Below, piece after piece: positions 44,317-51,304 of a stretch of 51,304 bases of DNA. The notes beneath the pieces were generated by a model. That model saw only the letters and a list, made by a program, of their open reading frames with translations. It did not search any database and was not told the origin of the DNA. The position numbers and the translations under genes were made by a program. This stretch comes from Aeromicrobium yanjiei (GTDB lineage Bacteria; Actinomycetota; Actinomycetes; Propionibacteriales; Nocardioidaceae): the NCBI RefSeq assembly GCF_009649075.1, contig NZ_CP045736.1:1-51304 (forward strand), in the 5' to 3' direction. Position 1 is the stretch's first letter, and each line of letters opens with the position of its first letter.

Positions 44317-44757
44317 ATGGCTTACTGGCGCGGCACCGCCTCACAGCAGGCACAGGACGATCTCGACGGCCTGCTCGACCCTGCGCTGGGATTCGCCCAG
44401 CAACAGCTCGACGCGCACGGCGAGTTCGACCCCTACGCAGTTGTGGTCGACGCTGACGGCCAGCAGCGCATGGTCGCCGCGGACATCGGTAGCGACGAGC
44501 CGGCATCAGCGGACCTGATCACCAAGCTGATCGCGACGCTCTCCGACGAGCGGGACAATCTGCGCGCGGCCGCAATCGTCGCCCACATCCGCCTGCCCGA
44601 AACGAACAGCGACGCCGTCCGCGTCACCCTCGAACACTCCGAACGCGTCTCCCTCACTGTCCTCCTTCCTTACAAGGCCCGCCAGTTCGGACGCGGCATC
44701 GACTACGGGAACCTGCAGGCGAGTGCGGCCACCGCCTTCATCTGGCCGGCTGGCTAG
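44317..44757 (+). CDS. hypothetical protein, immunity-like
   Basis: 146 residues on the strand opposite to its neighbours. LDGLLDPALGFAQQQLDAHG, DPYAVVVDADGQQRMV, LRAAAIVAHIRLPETNSDAV and RVTLEHSERVSLTVLLPYKA look like small actinobacterial proteins seen in toxin-immunity regions. Its stop overlaps the end of the HEAT-repeat gene on the other strand (CTAG). Seems intact; function not known. Confidence 0.55.
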   Translation: MAYWRGTASQQAQDDLDGLLDPALGFAQQQLDAHGEFDPYAVVVDADGQQRMVAADIGSDEPASADLITKLIATLSDERDNLRAAAIVAHIRLPETNSDAVRVTLEHSERVSLTVLLPYKARQFGRGIDYGNLQASAATAFIWPAG

Positions 44758-45347
44758 TCCAACGCCGCCAGCGCGCGCTGCGCCTCTTTGCGCACCCACG
44801 CCCGATCGTCGTCCAACATCCGCTCCAAGCCTGGGCGGGAAGCTGGCGCCTTGAGCTTCCGAAGGGCCTTGACCGCATGACCACTAACGGTGGGGTCGTC
44901 GAGGAGCTCGATGAGCACCTCGACGGCCTCCGGCTTCCTCGATCGACCAAGGCCCAGCACGACCATCTCGCGGCTGCGACCGAAGGAACCATCGCGTGCG
45001 AGTTCCACCAGTTCGTCGAAGTAGTCGTCGCTCCATGTCACGTCGAGCGCGTTGCCAACAGCCCAGCGCACGCCGAGCTCCGTTTCGTCCTCGACGCTGC
45101 GAAAGTACTCGATCAGAGGCAGAGTCGCTGCGGGCCTCGCCCACGGCACACTCAGCACGCGCACAACCTCCATGAGGGTCTTCGTCTCTGAGACCTCCGG
45201 CAATGCGGCGACCAAGACCGGAATCGCCGTCCGGTAGCGCACTCCAGAATGGCGGAGCTCAGCGAGCGAACCGACGACGTATCCAATCTCTGCCAGGCTC
45301 GCCAGGATCGGCCCCTCATCAGGCGCGGGGGGTTCTACTGCTGTCAC
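44754..45347 (-). CDS. HEAT-repeat immunity-like protein
   Basis: 197 residues from GTG 45347, four bases after the toxin stop, with GGGA upstream. Alternating helices of about 30 residues (PATLPLIEYFRSVEDETELG, DDYFDELVELARDGSFGRSR, AVEVLIELLDDPTVSGHAVK, RPGLERMLDDDRAWVRKEAQ) form HEAT-type repeats. Such solenoids act as immunity proteins for nuclease toxins in other systems. It pairs here with the REase-type toxin. Confidence 0.7.
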   Translation of the reverse strand: MTAVEPPAPDEGPILASLAEIGYVVGSLAELRHSGVRYRTAIPVLVAALPEVSETKTLMEVVRVLSVPWARPAATLPLIEYFRSVEDETELGVRWAVGNALDVTWSDDYFDELVELARDGSFGRSREMVVLGLGRSRKPEAVEVLIELLDDPTVSGHAVKALRKLKAPASRPGLERMLDDDRAWVRKEAQRALAALD

Positions 45348-45351
45348 GCGA

Positions 45352-45621
45352 TCATGGTCCCAGATTCGGGACTCGTGTAATGACACCCGAGTCGATCATG
45401 TTCTGCAGCGGCTTCGAGAACGTCGTGGAACCTCTGACGTAGAGGTTGAACGTCAAGCTGTGCGCCTGCGCGTAAGCCGTGAAATCACGCAGCTGGCTGG
45501 TGTAGCTCAGGCGGCCGACGTTCTTGACCTCGCCGAGCACCGACGAGTTCAACTCGTCGGGGATGCGGTAGGCCGCTCTGCCGCTCGCAGACGGAATTCG
45601 GTCCATCGCCGGGCGCAACAC
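45352..45621 (-). pseudogene. Tox-REase-7-like toxin domain, N-terminally truncated
   Basis: AAYRIPDELNSSVLGEVKNV, GRLSYTSQLRDFTAYAQAHS, LTFNLYVRGSTTFSKPL and LQNMIDSGVITRV match restriction-endonuclease-fold toxin 7, with Asp and Glu-Val-Lys as its PD-(D/E)xK set. The native part begins near 45603, exactly where the 60-bp repeat starts, so its upstream module was removed by recombination. As it stands it has no export signal; domain itself looks intact. Confidence 0.72.
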
Positions 45622-46028
45622 TGCTTCAGATTCGCGCTCGGACGACTTGTTCCGCTACTCCGGATCCCCGTCTTGGAGTGGGCGGCGAAGGTAGATGCCC
45701 TGCGCGTCAACGGCGAAGGCGGGCAGACGTGGCAAGGGTTCACCTTCTACGCGAACCGTTTCTGCGCAATCACCGGTGATCACGGACAGGACAACACATA
45801 CCTCCACATGCAGACGCCGGTCGAGCCTCAAAGCACCAATTGGCAGTCCGATCCCAAGATGGTCAGCGCGGCGTCCGTCAAGCAGAGCCTCCCGTCGGAC
45901 ATCGACGACTGCGGGCCCGAAGGTATAGCCGTGTATCGCCCGGATTCGTCGGAGCAGGTACGCCTCAACTTCGGACTGACCGCAGGGGAACGCCACGAAA
46001 AAATGGGGTCTACTACCGCACCGCTTAA
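45602..46028 (+). pseudogene. secreted beta-propeller gene, C-terminal copy
   Basis: Continues the family text: VLEWAAKVDALRVNGEGGQT, FTFYANRFCAITGDHGQDN, CGPEGIAVYRPDSSEQV and RLNFGLTAG, then after a frameshift TPRKNGVYYRTA and a stop at 46028. No start is present and its 5' end is the repeated junction. With the copy at 43180 it accounts for most of one original gene. Confidence 0.55.
45604..45663 (+). repeat. 60-bp exact repeat, copy 2
   Basis: Identical to 43264-43323, offset 2340 bp. It lies at the junction of the truncated REase-type toxin and the beta-propeller remnant. Confidence 0.8.
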
Positions 46029-46240
46029 AGAAATTTGGCAGTTGTCGACGAAGGCGACCTACTCGAAAACTTGGCCCTCCGCTGAAGTCTGCCGCGCTGC
46101 CGCTTACGGGCGGTCGAGCAGGTGCTACCGCCAAGTGGCGTTTCTGAAGACGCCTCGCGCCGGAACGCCTGTAGCCTTCGTGAACGTCGTCGAGGCCCAA
46201 GCGTCTGGGGCAAGGGGCGCCCGCCGGATGGAGTGTTGTC

Positions 46241-47884
46241 GTGACCAAACTTGGGAAGGCCACACCCCGGAGGCTAGTTGCTGGACTCGCGACTGCACGC
46301 CAGCTCCGAAAGGTCGCCCACCGCCTCGGCAGACCTCTCGGAAGCCTCTCGGTCATGGTTCTGACCGACATCGAAAACCCTGTCTTCGAAAGAGGCGTCC
46401 GTCGTCGTCTGGTCTCAGCGGACACTACGTTTGTGTCGATCCATGGCGACCCATCAAGAGCTGTCTTCGCAGCCAAGCGTCGTTCGCGCCCGGACGTGAT
46501 CGTTGATGCCACACGGCAGGGCGACCGGACAGCACTCGCACGGGAGATGATTTGGGTGCTGCCCCGGGGCGGGTTGTATATCGCAGTGGGTGCTCGCCGC
46601 AGCTGGACTAACCGCTTCGATGCCGCAGGACGCTCGCTTAGTACCGACTCAGTCGCGTCGGAACGTGTCAAGAAGGAGCTACGCGACTCAGTCTCCCTCG
46701 AGCGAAACCGTCGTCCCCAGGCCGTGGTCAAGCAACGAGACCACCTCGCGGTACTTCGGCATACAGACGTCGAAGAAGTCCTGAGCAGTCGCTACGGGGC
46801 CGCCTGGGGTGAAATCGTTACCCGCCAAGCGGAATACACCTTCGAGTCGCGCGCAGACCTGATCATGCATGGAGAGCCATCGGAGGCGCGTAAGCCGAGC
46901 ACCATCCACGTACCCGAGCTCACAGTCCGCGCATACAACGACGCCACTTGCCACATGCGAGAAATTCTGACTCGCAATGACTTTATTCTGCCTGATACAT
47001 ATCGTCATTGGCAGAACAAGAGTCTTTTGCACAAGAGAATCCAACCTGGCTCGCGGTCGTATGCACGGCTTCTTGAGGCTGTAACTGCCGGCCGAGCCAA
47101 GTCAGAGGCAGGAACTTTCTACAGCCTCGACTCAGCCTTCCCCACCCATTTCGGGCATCTCATGACCGAGACCATCTCTCGCCACTGGGGTTGGCAGGTC
47201 GCCTCGAAGATGTACCCGGACCTTCGCCCCGTCATGACCCGTCAGGCGGGTAAGGCGCCGCTCCCCCAGTGGAAACGAGATGTGCTGAGCGCACTCAACG
47301 TGCCGCTCGACAAGATCCTTTTCGTTGAGGAAGGGGATTCCGTGCGGGTCGAGAGGTTGGTGGCTGCCATGCCCCAATTGGTCAACCCGCGGTACATCGA
47401 CGCTGGCATCCACAACACGTGGGCGGCGATTGGAGCAGGGGTCGGCGTGGACCCAACGCCGCTCCTTCGCCCTGAGAAGATCTTCTTGTCGCGCCGAAGC
47501 AAGTCACAACGAACCTGCAGCAACACTCCGGAAGTCGAATCGTTCTTTGCACAGAACGGCTTCAAGGTTCTTCTCCCCGAGAAACTCTCTTTCGCCGAAC
47601 AGGTCCACACCTTTGCCGCGGCGAAGGTTATCGCGGGGTTTGGGGGTAGCGCGTTGTTCAATGCCATGTTCAACTCCACCGCGAAGATACTCATTCTGAC
47701 CAGCCGGAGTTATGTAGCAGCCAACGAGTACCTCATCGCATCCGTGAATGGCAACGAACTTCACTACTTCTGGGCGCCTCCGGAACTGCAGCAGCCCCCC
47801 TCCGGCTTCTCGGTCGACGCCTACCGTTCCGGGTTCGAATTTCCGCTCGCACAACACCAGGCAGCGCTGATGAGAGTTATCTGA
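46241..47884 (+). CDS. GT61 family glycosyltransferase
   Basis: 547 residues from GTG 46241 with GGAG eight bases upstream. The N-terminal 200 residues form a Rossmann-like part that reads GSLSVMVLTDIENPVFERG and DPSRAVFAAKRRSRPDVIVD. The C-terminal part matches glycosyltransferase 61/DUF563: FPTHFGHLMTETISRHWGWQ, KIFLSRRSKSQRTCSN, VESFFAQNGFKVLLPEKLSF and KVIAGFGGSALFNAMFNSTA. Probably modifies a surface glycan or glycoprotein. It stands alone after the toxin scrapyard with a 210-base leader in which I see nothing. Confidence 0.78.
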   Translation: MTKLGKATPRRLVAGLATARQLRKVAHRLGRPLGSLSVMVLTDIENPVFERGVRRRLVSADTTFVSIHGDPSRAVFAAKRRSRPDVIVDATRQGDRTALAREMIWVLPRGGLYIAVGARRSWTNRFDAAGRSLSTDSVASERVKKELRDSVSLERNRRPQAVVKQRDHLAVLRHTDVEEVLSSRYGAAWGEIVTRQAEYTFESRADLIMHGEPSEARKPSTIHVPELTVRAYNDATCHMREILTRNDFILPDTYRHWQNKSLLHKRIQPGSRSYARLLEAVTAGRAKSEAGTFYSLDSAFPTHFGHLMTETISRHWGWQVASKMYPDLRPVMTRQAGKAPLPQWKRDVLSALNVPLDKILFVEEGDSVRVERLVAAMPQLVNPRYIDAGIHNTWAAIGAGVGVDPTPLLRPEKIFLSRRSKSQRTCSNTPEVESFFAQNGFKVLLPEKLSFAEQVHTFAAAKVIAGFGGSALFNAMFNSTAKILILTSRSYVAANEYLIASVNGNELHYFWAPPELQQPPSGFSVDAYRSGFEFPLAQHQAALMRVI

Positions 47885-48530
47885 CGGCCGCCGGAGGTTG
47901 CCGGATTGGACAGGACGGATCTGAGTCCGGCTCGAGCCCGACCTGCGAAGTGAATAGCCTGTGAGCGGCTGGGATGGCTGGCCCGGGGCTGGCTGGCACG
48001 GCGGTACCGGCTCTTCTGGCTCGACGTGCCTCATGAGTCACCTGGCCCCTTGGCAGGTTGCGTTCTGGGGATCTGTCGTCGAGTCGGGAGGGTCGGCACC
48101 GTGCGCCCACCACGGCGACGGCATGAATGGAGGCTTGCTCAACTCTCGGGCTGTAGCCCTTACAAACATGTCTCGTAGTGACGTTCTCACGGGCCGACGC
48201 GGTCACGACGCCCGCTCCCTTCAAGGCGACTCGCATGTCCGTCGTTGCGAATCACTGCGGAATCATCGTCAGCGTCGACATTCACGCCGCGACCCAGACC
48301 ATGCCTCGGCAAAATCGCGATCGGGCAAGGAGCTGGGATGGAGACGTTCCCGCCCTAGACAGCGAGGCTGTCGTCGGCAGCCGGACGGATCGGGCGCCCG
48401 CGCCAAGGGTGCCGTCGTCGCGGTCCGTCACGCCCGCCGGGTGCTCGAGCCGACGACGATCCGAAGAGCAACCGTGTTCCTTGAACCAGGGTTGAACGGA
48501 CTGTCAGCCTCACGCGCATGAAGAAGTGTG
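47885..48530. other. non-coding stretch after the glycosyltransferase gene
   Basis: About 650 bases. Open frames exist (for example 47961-48521 on the plus strand) but are Arg/His/Ser-rich without a ribosome-binding site or family text. I see no gene, repeat array or RNA here. Confidence 0.4.
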
Positions 48531-48532
48531 AA

Positions 48533-48557
48533 GCCCTATCGGAAAACCCGGATAGGG
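48533..48557. promoter_or_regulatory. hairpin GCCCTATC / GATAGGGC
   Basis: Eight-bp inverted repeat enclosing a short CGG-AAAAC-CCG core, in the leader of the ribbon-helix-helix gene. No T run follows, so it is more likely an RNA or protein binding site than a terminator. Confidence 0.4.
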
Positions 48558-48601
48558 CCGTGCATCTTCATAGCGCCAGGCTGCTCGGTTGCCGCGAGCG
48601 A

Positions 48602-48667
48602 CTTGTAGTTCTACAAGAATCTTTTCGACACGCAGGCGCGAACATGGCCGCACATGTAGAACTACAA
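48602..48667. promoter_or_regulatory. two palindromic operator sites
   Basis: Site 1 is CTTGTAG-TT-CTACAAG at 48602-48617. Site 2, at 48654-48667, is TGTAG-AA-CTACA with AT flanks, which is site 1 read on the other strand. They lie about 80 and 20 bases before the RHH gene, near the expected promoter, so they are likely operators of that protein. Confidence 0.6.
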
Positions 48668-48680
48668 CTATGTTATTCAC

Positions 48681-49130
48681 ATGAGGAGCACACGTCAGCG
48701 ACGAACGCGAGGCAGCGGTAAAGCCACCGTCGCGCTCAACGTCCACGTCGACCCGATCACCAAGACGAAGATCGACCGTGTCGCCGACGCACTCGGGCGC
48801 TCTCAAGGGCAGGTGCTCGATCTCATCGTCGACCACGCGGACCTGACACAGACGGCCCCCCTCGCCGGCACCGGACCAGACGCCGGCAGCGGCCGACAGC
48901 GGCGCACCCGCGGCACCGGCAAACTGACCGTGGCGCTCAACGTCCACATCGACTCATCCGCAAAAGACCGCATCGACACGGTCGCGGATGCACTGGGTCG
49001 ATCCCAAGGACAGGTTCTTGACCTGATGCTCGGCCGCACCGATGTCGACGCCCACGGGCGACCTGACTTCTGGGATGGCCCACTGGCTACCGATTACCAA
49101 AGGGAGCTGCCCATGGCGAGCTCCGCATAG
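48681..49130 (+). CDS. tandem ribbon-helix-helix regulator
   Basis: 149 residues containing two nearly identical units: RRTRGSGKATVALNVHVDPI plus ADALGRSQGQVLDLIVDHA, and RRTRGTGKLTVALNVHIDSS plus ADALGRSQGQVLDLMLGRT. Each has the beta strand TVALNVH followed by two helices of an RHH unit, so one chain carries both halves of a dimer. Start ATG 48681. Autoregulation through the two palindromes upstream is likely. It precedes the replication gene, so a copy-control role is plausible; this is inference. Confidence 0.72.
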   Translation: MRSTRQRRTRGSGKATVALNVHVDPITKTKIDRVADALGRSQGQVLDLIVDHADLTQTAPLAGTGPDAGSGRQRRTRGTGKLTVALNVHIDSSAKDRIDTVADALGRSQGQVLDLMLGRTDVDAHGRPDFWDGPLATDYQRELPMASSA

Positions 49131-49131
49131 C

Positions 49132-49161
49132 AAAGGCCCGCACTTGGCGGTGCGGGCCTTT
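49132..49161 (+). terminator. intrinsic terminator after the RHH gene
   Basis: Perfect 12-bp stem AAAGGCCCGCAC / GTGCGGGCCTTT with a six-base loop, beginning two bases after the RHH stop. Ends in TTT followed by AAAGCTTTA, so it may act in both directions. It separates the regulator from the replication gene. Confidence 0.85.
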
Positions 49162-49270
49162 AAAGCTTTACCGACTTGAGCTTGGCGGCTAGTGAGTCGG
49201 TCCACATCAGCTGGTTGGCGACGCCTCCCAGACTTTCTCTCTACGAAACCACTGGCTAGGGGGTTTCTTG

Positions 49271-51124
49271 ATGCCCACGGTAACACGCGCTGCTTTGGCG
49301 TACCCGGAAACTTCCGACGACGCGGCGTGTCGCAGCGCACAGGTCGCCTGGCAATCGCTAGCCAAACAGATCTCTGGACAAGGCCGCATGCGGGTGTCGC
49401 GCGACGGAGGGAAGACGTACCCGCTGCACCGCGAACGGCGCATCAGCGACGACCTTCCCAATCAGCCGGCCGCTGTGCTGATCTACGACAACGCCGGCTG
49501 CGCACGCACCTTCTGCATCGACCTGGACTCCTCCAAAGGAGGCCCCGACGCGGTACAACGCGACTACACGACGCTGACGGCGACCCTTCGCCGGCTGGGC
49601 CTGCCCCACTTCGCCGACCGCTCCCCCAACGGCGGCATGCACATCTACATCCCCATGGCCGAACCACTGCCATTCCACGACGCCTCCGAGGTGGCCCGAG
49701 CCCTGGAAGCACGCACGCCGACCCTGGACCCCATGCCCATGCTCGGTCTAAGCAGCGGCTGCATCCGGCCCCCTGGAAGCCGGCACAAGACCGGCGGCCA
49801 CCAAGAACTCATCGGCTCACCCACCGCGGCCTGGGAGGCCTGCCAACACGGCGCCACCCCGGGGGCATGGCGACGATTCGCCGCCGAGGTGGCCTTCTCC
49901 CCCAGCGACAGACGCGAGTACGCCGTCACCGGCGAGACGCTTCCGGTCGCCGAGCCCGTCGCGCAGCTGCGGCCCCTGGGTCAGCACATCGCCCCGGATG
50001 CCAACTACCAGAAGATTGCCCGCACCGGCGACTACGACACAGCGCGGTACTCCACCCACTCCGAGGCCCGCCAAGCTGTCATCTGGTCCGCCGTCGCCGC
50101 CGGCTGGGACCTGCCAGCCGTCGCCGTCCGCCTCGAGAACGGCACCTGGCCCGGCCTGGCATCCCTTTACGCCCGATACCGGCCCCAGTCGCGCCACGGG
50201 GCGCTCCTACGGGACTGGAAGTCCGCCGTCGAATTCGAAAAACGGCGTCGCTCAGCATCGAGTCAAGAAGATGTTCACGTACGCACCACAAGGGGACCAA
50301 AGACACACGCGGGGGGCACCTACGAGCAGATCAGAACGTGGGTGAACGCGGTGGACCTGGCATTCGACGAGGATCGCCACGACGACCTAGGCGCCCGCGC
50401 GGTACTGCTAGCTGTGGCTGAGGCTGCTCAGAAGACTGGGTCGACCGTGATCTCATTTGGTAACAGGTCCTTGGCTGTCGCGACCGGCCTCGACCAGTCG
50501 ACCGTCGGCAAGATCCTCAAACGACTCGCTGCAGAGGACGACCCACTGATCGATCTGGTGCAGGAAGCATCCGGCGTCGTCGCTCACACGTACTCGCTGC
50601 GCGTTCCCGGCGCCCTGGCTGACGAAGCTGGGCGTCGCACCTGGAAACGCGGCAAAATCCACGGGATTCGAGCGGCGTTCCGGGACCTGGGTCTTACCGC
50701 CGCCTTCGCGTATGCGGCACTGGAGCAAACCGACGAACCGCTCTCCGGGCGGGAAGTCGCGATCGCTTCACGGCTAGGAGTCAGCTCGGCGCACGAAGCA
50801 CTTCAACTGCTGGAGGCATTCGGCCTGGCCATACGCAAAAACAACAAGTGGGTCATCGGCGAGGCGAACCTCGAACAGCTCGCCGAGCGATTTGGTGTCC
50901 TGGAACGGGTCAAAGAGCAGATCGACCGCTACCGGGCGGAACGTCAGGCCTACTGGGCCTTCCTCGGCATCATTCGTCTCGGCACCGTTGACGCGTCGGT
51001 GGGAACGTATGACGCGAGCGCTCCTCCCCCACCTCCGCCGGATGAGTCCTTCACGCTCATGGACATGCTCGAGGATGTCCTTGGCGCGCACCTGATCGCC
51101 GAAACCCCGATCTCAGCGGCCTGA
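49271..51124 (+). CDS. AEP/primase-type replication initiator
   Basis: 617 residues from ATG 49271 behind a GGGGG run (a TTG one codon earlier also fits). The N-terminal 200 residues resemble archaeo-eukaryotic primase-like Rep proteins: FCIDLDSSKGG has the catalytic DxD (Asp84, Asp86), followed by SPNGGMHIYIPM with the conserved His. The middle is helical (WSAVAAGWDLPAVAVRL). The C-terminal half has two winged-HTH-like parts (LAVATGLDQSTVGKILKRLA and REVAIASRLGVSSAHEALQL). It probably recognises the origin and primes replication. The stop is 180 bases from the window end. Confidence 0.8.
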   Translation: MPTVTRAALAYPETSDDAACRSAQVAWQSLAKQISGQGRMRVSRDGGKTYPLHRERRISDDLPNQPAAVLIYDNAGCARTFCIDLDSSKGGPDAVQRDYTTLTATLRRLGLPHFADRSPNGGMHIYIPMAEPLPFHDASEVARALEARTPTLDPMPMLGLSSGCIRPPGSRHKTGGHQELIGSPTAAWEACQHGATPGAWRRFAAEVAFSPSDRREYAVTGETLPVAEPVAQLRPLGQHIAPDANYQKIARTGDYDTARYSTHSEARQAVIWSAVAAGWDLPAVAVRLENGTWPGLASLYARYRPQSRHGALLRDWKSAVEFEKRRRSASSQEDVHVRTTRGPKTHAGGTYEQIRTWVNAVDLAFDEDRHDDLGARAVLLAVAEAAQKTGSTVISFGNRSLAVATGLDQSTVGKILKRLAAEDDPLIDLVQEASGVVAHTYSLRVPGALADEAGRRTWKRGKIHGIRAAFRDLGLTAAFAYAALEQTDEPLSGREVAIASRLGVSSAHEALQLLEAFGLAIRKNNKWVIGEANLEQLAERFGVLERVKEQIDRYRAERQAYWAFLGIIRLGTVDASVGTYDASAPPPPPPDESFTLMDMLEDVLGAHLIAETPISAA

Positions 51125-51225
51125 GCCGCCCCAGGCCTCGCGCATGGGCGTTGCGTATGCGCGGTGAAGGGGTGACAGCGCGCTCGCACGCGCTCGAATA
51201 CTAGTGAGCCCGCCAATGTGAGGAT

Positions 51226-51292
51226 CGTATGGTTCTCCATATGTAGGTACGTATGGGTGACCCAGAACGACAAACAAGTGGATTACCATATG
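51226..51292. repeat. four CRTATGG boxes, possible iterons or centromere
   Basis: CGTATGG occurs at 51226-51232 and 51250-51256, and its complement-type form CCATATG at 51237-51243 and 51286-51292. They sit between the replication gene and the window end. A fifth CGTATGG overlaps the preferred parA start (179-185). They could be the origin iterons or the site bound by the RHH-like partition protein. Confidence 0.55.
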
Positions 51293-51304
51293 CACAATTC
51301 TTGT

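Noticed and set aside
45655..46731. 358-codon minus-strand frame opposite the GT61 gene start
   Set aside because: Composition is that of an antisense shadow; the plus strand carries clear family motifs.
47961..48521. 186-codon plus-strand frame
   Set aside because: Low-complexity Arg/Ser/His text, no ribosome-binding site, and a competing frame over the same bases; not called.
49192..50421. 409-codon plus-strand open frame overlapping the replication gene
   Set aside because: Arg/Pro/His-rich shadow of the 49271-51124 gene in another frame, without a ribosome-binding site or family text.
1..51304. CRISPR array, rRNA or tRNA genes
   Set aside because: No regularly spaced repeats and no cloverleaf-like or rRNA-like segment noticed on reading.

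Overview
The window looks like a conjugative plasmid, or most of one, from a high-GC Actinomycetota host. The signs are high G+C, frequent GTG starts, and an actinobacterial-type conjugation cluster: SCO6880-like protein, VirB4-like and VirD4-like ATPases, DUF4913 and DUF6668. No integrase or recombinase was recognised, so an autonomous plasmid is more likely than an integrative element. The replication initiator ends at 51124 and parA begins near the other edge. If the molecule is circular, rep and par sit side by side across the 51304/1 junction with a repeat-rich spacer between them.

Layout. 1-2150: partition genes parA plus a ribbon-helix-helix-like partner, then a small membrane protein. 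2290-17470: accessory region with three secreted DNRLRE-type effector genes (A 3048-5990, B 9699-11969, C 13447-15363), each followed by a small putative immunity gene. Intact and decayed copies of DUF4192, a small regulator-like gene and an excisionase-like gene lie among them, and a Sll1717-type P-loop ATPase lies just upstream of C. 17500-21432: mobilisation block with small genes, an SSB-like gene, a 470-bp non-coding region with nested inverted repeats (candidate oriT), a MobC-like gene and a MOBP-type relaxase. 21445-24911: cargo operon of a one-polypeptide restriction-modification enzyme, a DUF5655-like gene and a small membrane gene. 25324-34119: minus-strand type IV secretion operon. 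34315-38438: divergent plus-strand operon with an excisionase-like HTH gene, a lipoprotein, an unusual EEP nuclease-transglycosylase-CHAP fusion and a ParA/MinD-like ATPase.

38450-46030 is a scrapyard of polymorphic-toxin tails and immunity genes, nearly all on the minus strand in toxin-then-immunity order. It holds an unassigned tail with a frameshifted immunity gene, a tail with DUF4265, a tail with DUF6188, barnase with barstar, an Rhs tail with a small membrane protein, and a Tox-REase-7-like domain with a HEAT-repeat protein. A degenerate IS3 element, an XRE fragment and two overlapping pieces of a secreted beta-propeller gene are mixed in. 46241-51124 holds a GT61 glycosyltransferase, a tandem ribbon-helix-helix regulator with palindromic operators, a strong terminator and an AEP-type replication protein.

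The most interesting system is the trio of secreted effectors. A and B share a signal peptide and a long DNRLRE-containing N-terminal half. B and C share a homologous cysteine-bearing C-terminal domain, and the genes directly downstream of B and C are themselves homologous. This is the arrangement expected of a polymorphic toxin-immunity family that has lost the usual Rhs repeats. All family assignments come from motif recognition by eye; no database search was run.
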